From positions 558,001-622,000 of the forward strand of contig CAVUUV010000005.1 in NCBI GenBank assembly GCA_963744905.1: 64,000 nucleotides of DNA, in the 5' to 3' direction. Shown here piece by piece: positions 42,023-49,325 of this stretch. The stretch comes from DATFFO01 sp963744905 (GTDB lineage: Bacteria; Actinomycetota; Acidimicrobiia; Spongiisociales; ZC4RG35). The position numbers were made by a program, and so were the translations under genes. The notes beneath the pieces are model-generated. The model saw nothing but the letters and a program-made list of their open reading frames with translations. It was not told the origin of the DNA and did not search any database. Numbering within the stretch: the stretch's first letter is position 1; the number at the start of each line of letters is the position of its first letter.

Positions 42023-43312
42023 ATGAAGGTGTCGACGGCCACGCAGGACCGGAGGTCGCTACCGGCAGCGATGGGTGACGCCGCAACAGGCACAGTCCAC
42101 CCGGGGTGGATTCCGCTCGTTTTGGGCATCTTGGGAACGGTCGCCGCTCTACTGGTCGGATCCGACGGGTCCTGGGGCTGGAGGCTGATCCGCGTGACCC
42201 TGGTCGTGGCACTCACGATCGGCACCATGAGGGTTTGGGCCGCGGCGGGCCGGTCCGGTGCCTGGACGGCGCTGGCGGCGGGTTCGATCGGATTGGTCCT
42301 CGGAATCGGCTTCGGGCTGCGCTACTCGGCGGCGTCGGCCATCACATGGAAGGGAGGTCTCGGACTGACCGCTCTCCCGTCCGGGGTGATCCTGGTGGCG
42401 GCAGGGACCAGACGCCTACTGGCAGGGCGAAGACCCGGCTCCCGTACAGCCATCACCCTGGGCTTGGTGCTGGTGGTGGCCCTCTTCGTCTGGACCGTCA
42501 CACCGGCGGTGCTGGCGACCAACGTACCCCCCACCTCCCACGGCACCTCTACCCCGGGCGACTACGGGATGACCGCACAGGAGGTCACCTTCCCGGCCTC
42601 CGACGGCACCCTGCTTTGGGCCTGGTACGTGCCTTCCCGCAACGGAGCAGCCGTCGTCCTGCGCCACGGGGCCGGCTCCGACGCCTCCCGGGCCCTTCCC
42701 CAGGCCCAGGTGCTCGCCCGCCATGGTTACGGGGTTCTCATCACCGATGCCCGCGGCCACGGGCTCAGCGATGGGCGGGCGATGGACTTCGGCTGGTACG
42801 GGGACGCCGACATCACCGGTGCCGTCTCGTTCCTGGCCTCCCAACCCGAGGTGAACCCCGGGCGGATCGGGGTATTGGGTCTGTCGATGGGCGGCGAGGA
42901 AGCGATCGGCGCTGCGGCAGCCGACCCGAGAATCAAGGCGGTCGTAGCCGAGGGTGCCACCGCCCGCACCGAAGAAGACAAGACATGGTTCGCCGACGTG
43001 TACGGGCTGCGGGGGCGGATCCAGCTCGGACTGGAGTGGGTGCAATACACGCTCGTCGACCTGATGACCGAGGCATCCAAGCCGACCCCGCTGGCCGGCG
43101 CCGTGGAAACGGCCGGCCGCCCCATTTTCCTCATAACGGCGGGAGAAGCGCCCGACGAGGGCCATGCCGCCGAACATCTCAGACAGCGCTCCCCCGGTCG
43201 GGTCAACATATGGACGGTGCCCGGGGCCGGTCACACGCAAGGTCTGAGTGTCGACCCGCAGGGCTGGGAAGCGCGGGTGATCGGCTTTCTGGACTCGATC
43301 CTGGGGAGATGA
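42023..43312 (+). CDS. Membrane-anchored alpha/beta hydrolase
   Basis: The N-terminal third (about 170 residues) holds four to five membrane helices (WIPLVLGILGTVAALLV, LIRVTLVVALTIGTM, AGSIGLVLGIGFGL, AITLGLVLVVALFVW). An alpha/beta hydrolase domain follows: FPASDGTLLWAWYVPS, VVLRHGAGSDASRA, GVLITDARGHGLSDG, nucleophile elbow IGVLGLSMGGEEAIGAA, and GAGHTQGLSV with the catalytic His. The catalytic domain would lie outside the membrane. Start is uncertain: the ATG at 42023 (GGAG adjacent) or 42071. Substrate unknown. Confidence 0.8.
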   Translation: MKVSTATQDRRSLPAAMGDAATGTVHPGWIPLVLGILGTVAALLVGSDGSWGWRLIRVTLVVALTIGTMRVWAAAGRSGAWTALAAGSIGLVLGIGFGLRYSAASAITWKGGLGLTALPSGVILVAAGTRRLLAGRRPGSRTAITLGLVLVVALFVWTVTPAVLATNVPPTSHGTSTPGDYGMTAQEVTFPASDGTLLWAWYVPSRNGAAVVLRHGAGSDASRALPQAQVLARHGYGVLITDARGHGLSDGRAMDFGWYGDADITGAVSFLASQPEVNPGRIGVLGLSMGGEEAIGAAAADPRIKAVVAEGATARTEEDKTWFADVYGLRGRIQLGLEWVQYTLVDLMTEASKPTPLAGAVETAGRPIFLITAGEAPDEGHAAEHLRQRSPGRVNIWTVPGAGHTQGLSVDPQGWEARVIGFLDSILGR

Positions 43313-43326
43313 ACCCCCCGCTCCCC

Positions 43327-44418
43327 TCAAAGCAGGTCGAGCTCGATGGAGATCTCGCCACGGACCTCGTCGTTGTCCTCCACCTCACCCCGAGCCCGCA
43401 GGACCGGTTCCACCCGTGGACCGCCCAGACGACCCAGAGCCCAGACGGCATGTAGGCGCAAGAGCCAGTCGGGGTGTGCGGTGTGCTCGATCACCAAGGG
43501 AACGAAGTCCTCTCCACCGTCGTTGCCTATCGCCACGAGGGCGTTCCGTCGCAGGTATCTAGGCGATCTGCGGGGGATGTAGAAGTGGCTGAAGCGATCC
43601 AGCAGGGTGGCATCCGAGGCCCCCAGCAACCAGGTCAGATCCACGCTCCCCCGCTCACGGTCGGCGTTCTGGGCCAAACGCGAGCCGGGAGGGCAGGCCT
43701 GGAGACACTCGTCACACCCGTACAGTCTGTCTCCCATCGCCGCCCGCCATTGGCGGGGGATGACTCCCGACGACTGGGCGAGGGCCGACAGGCAGCGGCG
43801 AGCGTCGAGAACGCCGGGAGCGACGAGTGCGCCCGTAGGGCAGGCGGGGAGACAGGCATCACACGTACCGCAGGTGCGGGTCATCGGCTCATCGAGCGGC
43901 AGGGGAGCGTCGGTGACCACCGAGCCGATCACGAACCACGGCCCCAGACCGGGGGTGATGACCAGGGTCGACTTGCCCCACCAACCCAGACCCGCCCGTA
44001 CCGCGGCCCCACGATCCACCAGCCGATCGTCGTCCACCAGGATCTCTGCGCGGTGGCCCTCCTCAGCCAGTCGGGCGGCCACCGCCGCCAATCCCCGTCG
44101 TAACGGCAGATACGGGTCGTCGACTGCGAAACGGGCAATCCTCCCGTGTCCGGGGCGAATCGGAGCGGTTCCCGCCTCCGGGAGATAGGAGCGGATACCG
44201 ACCACGAGCCGGTCGGCCCACTCGAAGCTGAGCGACAGGTCGGTGGCTCGTCGGGGGTTCTTGAAGGTGAAGCGAACCTGACCGCTCATGCCGGTGGCGA
44301 GCCGGTCCTCGATGTCACGGCGAACATCGTCGAATGGGCCCGAACCCGCCACCGCCACCCGGTCCAGGCCTGCGCGGGTCCCGACCGCCACCAGTTCGTC
44401 GCGCAGCGTGTTGCTCAC
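43327..44418 (-). CDS. queG: Epoxyqueuosine reductase QueG-like
   Basis: QueG reduces epoxyqueuosine in tRNA with cobalamin and two [4Fe-4S] clusters. Seen in 363 residues: VVGIRSYLPEAG, RIARFAVDDPYLPLRRGLAAVA, RAGLGWWGKSTLVITPGLGPWFVIGSVVTD, the ferredoxin clusters TCGTCDACLPACPTGAL and YGCDECLQACPPGS, and C-terminal HEAT-like repeats (YLRRNALVAIGNDG). GTG start. No other queuosine genes are in the window. Confidence 0.9.
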   Translation of the reverse strand: MSNTLRDELVAVGTRAGLDRVAVAGSGPFDDVRRDIEDRLATGMSGQVRFTFKNPRRATDLSLSFEWADRLVVGIRSYLPEAGTAPIRPGHGRIARFAVDDPYLPLRRGLAAVAARLAEEGHRAEILVDDDRLVDRGAAVRAGLGWWGKSTLVITPGLGPWFVIGSVVTDAPLPLDEPMTRTCGTCDACLPACPTGALVAPGVLDARRCLSALAQSSGVIPRQWRAAMGDRLYGCDECLQACPPGSRLAQNADRERGSVDLTWLLGASDATLLDRFSHFYIPRRSPRYLRRNALVAIGNDGGEDFVPLVIEHTAHPDWLLRLHAVWALGRLGGPRVEPVLRARGEVEDNDEVRGEISIELDLL

Positions 44419-44470
44419 CCGGCACAGACTACGAGCGGGTCGGAGTCAGTCCGATACCGCCCGAAGGTGC

Positions 44471-44650
44471 TCAACCCGCCTTGGGGACGAGACGAAGCGG
44501 TGGGCACAGCCCCGCCTGGGCCAGATTGTCCAACGCTCGTGTCTCGTCTTCATCCAGTTCCACCGGACCGTCACCCAACAGGAGGGGAACCACGCACTCG
44601 TCACAGACGGGAGTGTTGACCATTCGGCATGAGTCACAGTCGATCAGCAT
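44471..44650 (-). CDS. Small zinc-ribbon-like protein
   Basis: A 59-residue product starting MLIDCDSCRMVNTPVCDECVV, i.e. a CxxC-x8-CxxC metal-binding pair at the N-terminus, followed by an acidic helix (DEDETRALDNLAQAG) and a short Pro-rich end. It is encoded between queG and the NADH dehydrogenase gene, same strand. It resembles small Actinobacterial proteins of unknown function; a transcription-factor or adaptor role is only a guess. Confidence 0.65.
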   Translation of the reverse strand: MLIDCDSCRMVNTPVCDECVVPLLLGDGPVELDEDETRALDNLAQAGLCPPLRLVPKAG

Positions 44651-44702
44651 GCTCGCCAACCTACGGGGCGACTACGACAGAAATCGCCCCACGAGATCCG
44701 GC

Positions 44703-45938
44703 TCAGCGAACGTCCGGCCCCAGATCCGAGGAGGGCAGCCAGGCCACATCGGGAGGGAACATCAGGTCGAGGGTCCAGTCGAGGGCGACACGGGTCTTAC
44801 GCAGGACGGAGGGGAGCCGCATCAGGTAGTAGCTGCGCCACATGAACCAGGCCAGGAATCCGGATACGGGAAACCCGAGCACCTGTCCAACCGCATTGCG
44901 ATGGCCGAGGGAAACCAGTTCGCCCAGGTTGCGGTACTTGAAGTCGGGGGCGGGCTCGCCCGCCACGATGGCCGGCAGATGGCGTCCCAGGTACTTGCCC
45001 TGCCGGAGGGCGAACTGGGCGGTGGGCGGCGAGATGGCGCCTTTTCCGTCGGGAATCAGTCCCGAGTCGCCGACGGCGAAGATCCCCGGCGCCGCCTGCA
45101 GCCGTGAGTCGACCACCAGCCTTCCCCGTTCGGTGGGGAGCCCGATCTCGGCCACCAGCGGATGGGGCTTCACGCCGGCAGACCAGATAACCGTCTCCGC
45201 CTCGATTCGCCGGCCCGAGCTGAGATCCAGCCCGTGAGGAGTGACCTGCTCCACCCGCTCCCCCAACACCAGGTCCACACCCCGGCTCGATAGCGCCCGC
45301 TCGGCGATGGCGGACAGGCGCTTCGAGAGAGTAGGCGTGACCCGATCCACAGCGTCTATGAGGGTCACAGCGGGATGCGGAGCCAGTGTGAAGAAGCGAC
45401 GGGCGGCCACGCCGAGGAAGTCGGCCAGTGCCGCCGCCAATTCGGCGCCCGAATAGCCCGCTCCCACCACTGCCACGTGCGTGATCCGCGGGTCGGGCTC
45501 CTCGGTGGCCGATTCCAACAGCGCCAGTATCCGATTGCGGATCTTGATGGCGTCCGAGATTGTCTTGAACGGAATGGTCCACTCGTCCACCCCGGGAATC
45601 CCGAAGGTGGCCGGTATCGAGCCCGGAGCCACGACCACCGCGTCGGCGGTCAATTCGACCGGCTCCAACCCGAAGGGTCGCTTCACCTTGACGGTGCGCC
45701 GGTCGGGGTCGACCGACTCGGCCACGCCCGAAACGACCCGGGCATTGGGAGCCATCTGGCGGATCGGGGTGATGATGTGACGGGGATCCAGATCTCCGGA
45801 CGCCACCTCAGCCAGCATGGGGGTAAAGAGCTGGAAATTCTGGTCGGACACGACGGTGACCCGGGCACGGTGCTCGAGTCGCCTCGCCACCGCCAGGCCT
45901 CCGAAGCCTCCTCCTACCACGACGACTGAGGGGATCAC
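44703..45938 (-). CDS. Type II NADH dehydrogenase (NDH-2) family flavoprotein
   Basis: A single-subunit, non-proton-pumping NADH:quinone oxidoreductase of 411 residues. It has FAD loop VVVVGGGFGGLAVARRLE, VVVAPGSIPATFGIPG, NAD loop VAVVGAGYSGAELAAAL, VIWSAGVKPHPL and the FAD-binding IFAVGDSGLIPDG. The C-terminal membrane-binding helix region (LAWFMWRSYYLMRLPSVLRKTRVALDW) is typical of NDH-2. GTG start. Confidence 0.9.
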   Translation of the reverse strand: MIPSVVVVGGGFGGLAVARRLEHRARVTVVSDQNFQLFTPMLAEVASGDLDPRHIITPIRQMAPNARVVSGVAESVDPDRRTVKVKRPFGLEPVELTADAVVVAPGSIPATFGIPGVDEWTIPFKTISDAIKIRNRILALLESATEEPDPRITHVAVVGAGYSGAELAAALADFLGVAARRFFTLAPHPAVTLIDAVDRVTPTLSKRLSAIAERALSSRGVDLVLGERVEQVTPHGLDLSSGRRIEAETVIWSAGVKPHPLVAEIGLPTERGRLVVDSRLQAAPGIFAVGDSGLIPDGKGAISPPTAQFALRQGKYLGRHLPAIVAGEPAPDFKYRNLGELVSLGHRNAVGQVLGFPVSGFLAWFMWRSYYLMRLPSVLRKTRVALDWTLDLMFPPDVAWLPSSDLGPDVR

Positions 45939-45949
45939 GTGCGTGGATC

Positions 45950-47158
45950 CTACCGATCGTCACCCGAGCGCGACCCCAGGGGCCCGCCGGCATCGATCCA
46001 TGCAACCAGAGCTTCCGACCACAGCCCAAGCGCCCCCCGCCTCTCGGCTCCCTCTCTGACCCGGCGGTCGGATGAAATCACCACCATCCGCCCAGCGGCA
46101 TGCTCGAGGATCCACTCGTCGGCGGAAGGAGCAAATACGACCCGAACCCTGCGATCGGGTGCCAGGGTCGAGGCGTCGACCGAAGAATCGAACACCACCA
46201 TCACCATCGAGCCGGATGGAGCCAAGGTGGCCAGGCGCCCGGCCGCAGCCACGACCCGATCCCTGACCGGGGCCCAACCCTCTTCGGCCACCTGAAAGGC
46301 GACGTTGTAGCCGTCGATCACCCATTGCGCCGGCCGGCCGATCAGCCACTGCACCGCTTCTATCCCGTCGGGCCTGATCCCCGCCGGCAGTTTCAGTTCC
46401 GAACCCGTCGCCGAAGGCATCGTCTCTGCGGCCGGGGGCCGACGCACGGCGGTGATGATGCGGTCTAACTCGATAGCCATCTCCTCGGGCTGGTCGGGGA
46501 ACCAACTCCGGGAAGGCGTCGAAATATCCCCCGTCGGGGCGCGCCGCTCCTTCTCCAGCAGCTGGCGCATCGTTTCGAGGCGATCCTCGGTGACATCCAG
46601 CTCGGCCTGGAGACGCTCCAGCCTGGAGGCGAGACGGGCCGCCTCATGCGCCTCGTCCCGGGCCTGCTTCTCGGCCTGAAGCCGGGCTCTTTGGGCTCCC
46701 TCTATCTCGGCGCGCATCCGCTGGCGTTCTCGGCGCTCGGCCGCGGCTTTGTCCCGCGCTGCCGCCTTCAGTTCTGACTCGAGGACCTCGACACGCTCCA
46801 GCGCCTCGCTGAGCTTCCGCTCCAACTCGCCACGACTTCGCTCCAGACGCCGATACGAGTCCCGTTCGATCTGGACCCTGAGCTGCTCCTCCCAGCCTTT
46901 GGGACGCTCGATGAACAGAAGGGGGGCAGATCCCGCCTCGAGACCGTCCTCGGCCAGGACCTCGGCTCTCAGCCACTCGGACCCGTCTAGCTCCATCAAG
47001 GCTCTCTTGAGCAAGGGGGGAGGGAAGCGCCGGGCGGAGCTGTCCGCCAGTGGACGAAGCGAAGCCGGGACGTCGTCTTCGTCCATACGCTGCAATGCCC
47101 GGCGGAGCACGTCGGCCGCCGGCCTCAGCAGTTCCATGGCGGTTCGATCCAGCTCCAT
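45950..47158 (-). CDS. NYN (YacP-like) domain protein with central coiled coil
   Basis: The 402-residue protein has an N-terminal helical domain (AADVLRRALQRMDEDDVPASLRP), a coiled coil of roughly 110 residues rich in E, R, L and A (residues about 105-215), and a C-terminal NYN/PIN-like domain: WVIDGYNVAFQVAE, MVMVVFDSSVDAS, FAPSADEWILEHAAG and VVISSDRRVREGAERRG. The four acidic positions expected for metal binding (in IDGYN, FDSS, ADEWI, SSDRR) are all present, so RNase activity is plausible. The ATG at 47158 is divergent from the MFS gene. Confidence 0.83.
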   Translation of the reverse strand: MELDRTAMELLRPAADVLRRALQRMDEDDVPASLRPLADSSARRFPPPLLKRALMELDGSEWLRAEVLAEDGLEAGSAPLLFIERPKGWEEQLRVQIERDSYRRLERSRGELERKLSEALERVEVLESELKAAARDKAAAERRERQRMRAEIEGAQRARLQAEKQARDEAHEAARLASRLERLQAELDVTEDRLETMRQLLEKERRAPTGDISTPSRSWFPDQPEEMAIELDRIITAVRRPPAAETMPSATGSELKLPAGIRPDGIEAVQWLIGRPAQWVIDGYNVAFQVAEEGWAPVRDRVVAAAGRLATLAPSGSMVMVVFDSSVDASTLAPDRRVRVVFAPSADEWILEHAAGRMVVISSDRRVREGAERRGALGLWSEALVAWIDAGGPLGSRSGDDR

Positions 47159-47234
47159 CTCCCTTGACGGTAACCCGACCCCGGGCTCTCCCCCCGACCG
47201 GGCCACCGGGGCGGCGGTGTACCGTTCCCCGATC

Positions 47235-48404
47235 GTGGATCGTCTGTTCCGAACCAGCCCGTTCGCTCAGGTATGGCTGGTCGGTTTCTTCCAGGAGGTG
47301 GCCTTCTTCTTGCTGGTCAACCTGCCGGGACGCCTCCACGAGCTGGGGATCAGCGAGACCGGGATCGGTCTCGCCTACTCGGGCTCGGCCCTGGCGGCGA
47401 TCCTCCTCCGACCCTTCATCGGCCGCATTCTCGATGCCGTCCATCGCCGCACCGTCCTTCGGGCGGCGGGCGTGGCGAACATCGCCGCCATCTCGGTCCT
47501 CGCCTTCGCCGCTACCACCGGACCCGCATTGTGGGTGGCGTTCCTGGCCCAGCGGGTGCTCGAGATCCTCCTCTTCACCACCCTGCTCACCTACTGCGCC
47601 GACTCGCTGCCGATCCACCTCCGCACCCAGGGACTGGCCATCTTCGGATTGTCGGGTCTGATCCCCATAGCCACCTCCAATCTGGCCGGCGACCCGCTCA
47701 TCGCCGCCGCCGGCTATCGGGGAGTCTTCCTGGCGGCGGCGGCATGCGCCCTCACCTCCTGGACTCTGGTCTGGCGCCTTCCCCTGCTGCCGGTGATCGG
47801 ACACCGACCCCGCCGCAACTTCTGGGCCGTGGTGGGACAACGAGACATGGTGCCCCTGTGGTGGATCACCCTCATGTTCTCGATGGGTCTGGAGACCTTG
47901 CTCACCTTCATGCGCACCTATATCGACACCCGGGGAATCGGCACCCTGGGCACATTCTTCGCCATCTACGGCGGTCTGGCCGTGCTGACCAGGCTGGGCG
48001 GAGGAAGCCGCTACGACACGCTCCCCCATCGCAGGGTCACCGTCATGGCGGTCCTCGCCCAAGCGATCGGGCTCGGTCTGGTGGCCGTCGCCCCCGGCAC
48101 CCTCACCCTGGCAGCGGGCGCGGCCATGTTGGGCGCCGCACACGGGATCGTCTTCCCGATCCTGTCCAGCGAGGTGATCCGGCGGGCGAGGACGGCCGAG
48201 CGAGGATCGGCCATGGCGATGTTCACCTCTGTGATGGACATAGCCCTGCTCAGCGTGGCCCCGGTGGTGGGACGGCTCATCGACGTCACCGGCTACACCG
48301 CCGCCTTCTCGACGGTAGGAGCCATCCTGGCCCTGGGGACGCTGGTGTACCTGGTCTGGGATCGCCGCCTGGTGGCAGCGGCGGCTATCGGCACCGTGGG
48401 TTGA
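47235..48404 (+). CDS. Major facilitator superfamily transporter
   Basis: A 389-residue carrier with about twelve helices. Start chosen is the GTG at 47235 (VDRLFRTSPFAQVWLVGFFQ). The A-loop between helices 2 and 3 reads LLRPFIGRILDAVHRRTVLRAAG, the usual G-x-x-D-R-x-G-R-R type, and RLGGGSRYDTLPHRRVTVM is the matching loop of the second half. Substrate unknown. The frame is open upstream, but that region is shared with the divergent NYN gene. Confidence 0.87.
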   Translation: MDRLFRTSPFAQVWLVGFFQEVAFFLLVNLPGRLHELGISETGIGLAYSGSALAAILLRPFIGRILDAVHRRTVLRAAGVANIAAISVLAFAATTGPALWVAFLAQRVLEILLFTTLLTYCADSLPIHLRTQGLAIFGLSGLIPIATSNLAGDPLIAAAGYRGVFLAAAACALTSWTLVWRLPLLPVIGHRPRRNFWAVVGQRDMVPLWWITLMFSMGLETLLTFMRTYIDTRGIGTLGTFFAIYGGLAVLTRLGGGSRYDTLPHRRVTVMAVLAQAIGLGLVAVAPGTLTLAAGAAMLGAAHGIVFPILSSEVIRRARTAERGSAMAMFTSVMDIALLSVAPVVGRLIDVTGYTAAFSTVGAILALGTLVYLVWDRRLVAAAAIGTVG

Positions 48405-48473
48405 GGGGGAATTCGCCCGGCGTCGATCTGGTTGATCGGTTCAACACCTTTCGACGCCAGGAGCCGATACCAA

Positions 48474-48983
48474 ATGGGAGTGACCCGCCTCAACCACGCA
48501 GTCCTGTACGTGCGCGATCTGGAGGAGACCGTGACCTTTTATCGGGACATGTTCGGTTTCGAGGTCGTCATGTCGATGCCGGGAGCGGCCTTTCTGCAGG
48601 CGCCGGACAGCTCCAATGACCACGATCTGGGCCTGTTCGAGATCGGCTCGGGCGCCGGCCCCTCGATGGCCGGTCGCCAGACCGTCGGCCTCTACCACCT
48701 GGCCTGGGAGGTGGACACCCTGTCCACGCTGAGCGAGGTAGCCGATCGCCTCGGCCAGGCCGGCGCCCTGGTCGGGGCCACGGACCATGGCACCACCAAG
48801 GCTCTCTACGGGAGGGATCCCAACGGCCTGGAGTTCGAGGTGTGCTGGCTGGTGCCGGCAGAGTTGATCGACGAGGAGACGCTCGGCGCCCGCAGCCAGC
48901 TGCGTCATCTGGACCTGGAGACCGAAAAGGCGCGATACGGGGCCGACACCCGGGGCGGGGTGGGGATCTCAATTCCCGCCTGA
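48474..48983 (+). CDS. VOC (glyoxalase/dioxygenase fold) protein
   Basis: A 169-residue vicinal-oxygen-chelate protein: TRLNHAVLYVRDLEETVTFYRDMFGFEVV with the first metal His, LYHLAWEVDTLSTL with the second His, and DPNGLEFEVCW with the Glu. It resembles ring-cleavage dioxygenase/glyoxalase-family proteins; the reaction cannot be assigned. ATG at 48474; an in-frame GTG two codons later is possible. It follows the MFS gene by 69 bases. Confidence 0.83.
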   Translation: MGVTRLNHAVLYVRDLEETVTFYRDMFGFEVVMSMPGAAFLQAPDSSNDHDLGLFEIGSGAGPSMAGRQTVGLYHLAWEVDTLSTLSEVADRLGQAGALVGATDHGTTKALYGRDPNGLEFEVCWLVPAELIDEETLGARSQLRHLDLETEKARYGADTRGGVGISIPA

Positions 48984-48998
48984 GCCAGGGCCGATGCC

Positions 48999-49105
48999 TT
49001 CTTTGGACCGTGGCGAACGCCCCACCCGTTCTTTGGACCGTGGCGAACGCATAGCGACGCTGACGGTCCGAAGAAGCCCAAGAGCGTTCGTCAGCGTCCA
49101 ACGAA
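48999..49105 (+). repeat. 107-bp four-half-site palindromic element, copy D
   Basis: Half-sites start at 48999, 49029 (TTCTTTGGAC), 49066 (GTCCGAAGAA) and 49096 (GTCCAACGAA); spacers 20, 27, 20. The central spacer carries GAACGCATAGCGACG as in copy A. It lies between the VOC gene and the ilv promoter, 32 bases upstream of the -35 box. Confidence 0.85.
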
Positions 49106-49137
49106 ACCAACGCCTCTCCCTATATCCCGGCCCTTGT

Positions 49138-49165
49138 TTGACGTAACCAGGAGGGGTGCCATACT
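49138..49165 (+). promoter_or_regulatory. ilvBNC promoter
   Basis: A -35 TTGACG (49138-49143) and -10 CATACT (49160-49165) with a 16-base spacer (17 if TTTGAC is used). The predicted transcript starts at about 49172, only a few bases before the leader-peptide ATG. Confidence 0.65.
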
Positions 49166-49175
49166 GGCCCGACAC

Positions 49176-49208
49176 ATGAATCACCACCTGGTACTCCTTA
49201 TTCCCTGA
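49176..49208 (+). CDS. ilv leader peptide (attenuator)
   Basis: A 10-residue open frame, MNHHLVLLIP then stop, in which five of the last six sense codons are Leu, Val or Ile. It starts almost at the predicted transcript end, so it may be translated leaderless, and it is followed by a pause-type hairpin (ACACGCC 49212-49218 with GGCGTGT 49228-49234) and an intrinsic terminator. This is the classic layout for branched-chain attenuation. Confidence 0.8.
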   Translation: MNHHLVLLIP

Positions 49209-49244
49209 CGTACACGCCCCCAAGACCGGCGTGTGCGTCCCCTG

Positions 49245-49268
49245 CCCTCCCCACCGGGAGGGTTTTTT
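49245..49268 (+). terminator. ilv attenuator terminator
   Basis: CCCTCCC (49245-49251), 4-base loop, GGGAGGG (49256-49262) and six T residues (49263-49268). It lies between the leader peptide and ilvB, so it would stop transcription when charged branched-chain tRNAs are abundant. Confidence 0.85.
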
Positions 49269-49325
49269 GTACCCCGAGACCACCCAAAGACTCACCACCG
49301 AGACCCACCCACCGAGGCAACCATC

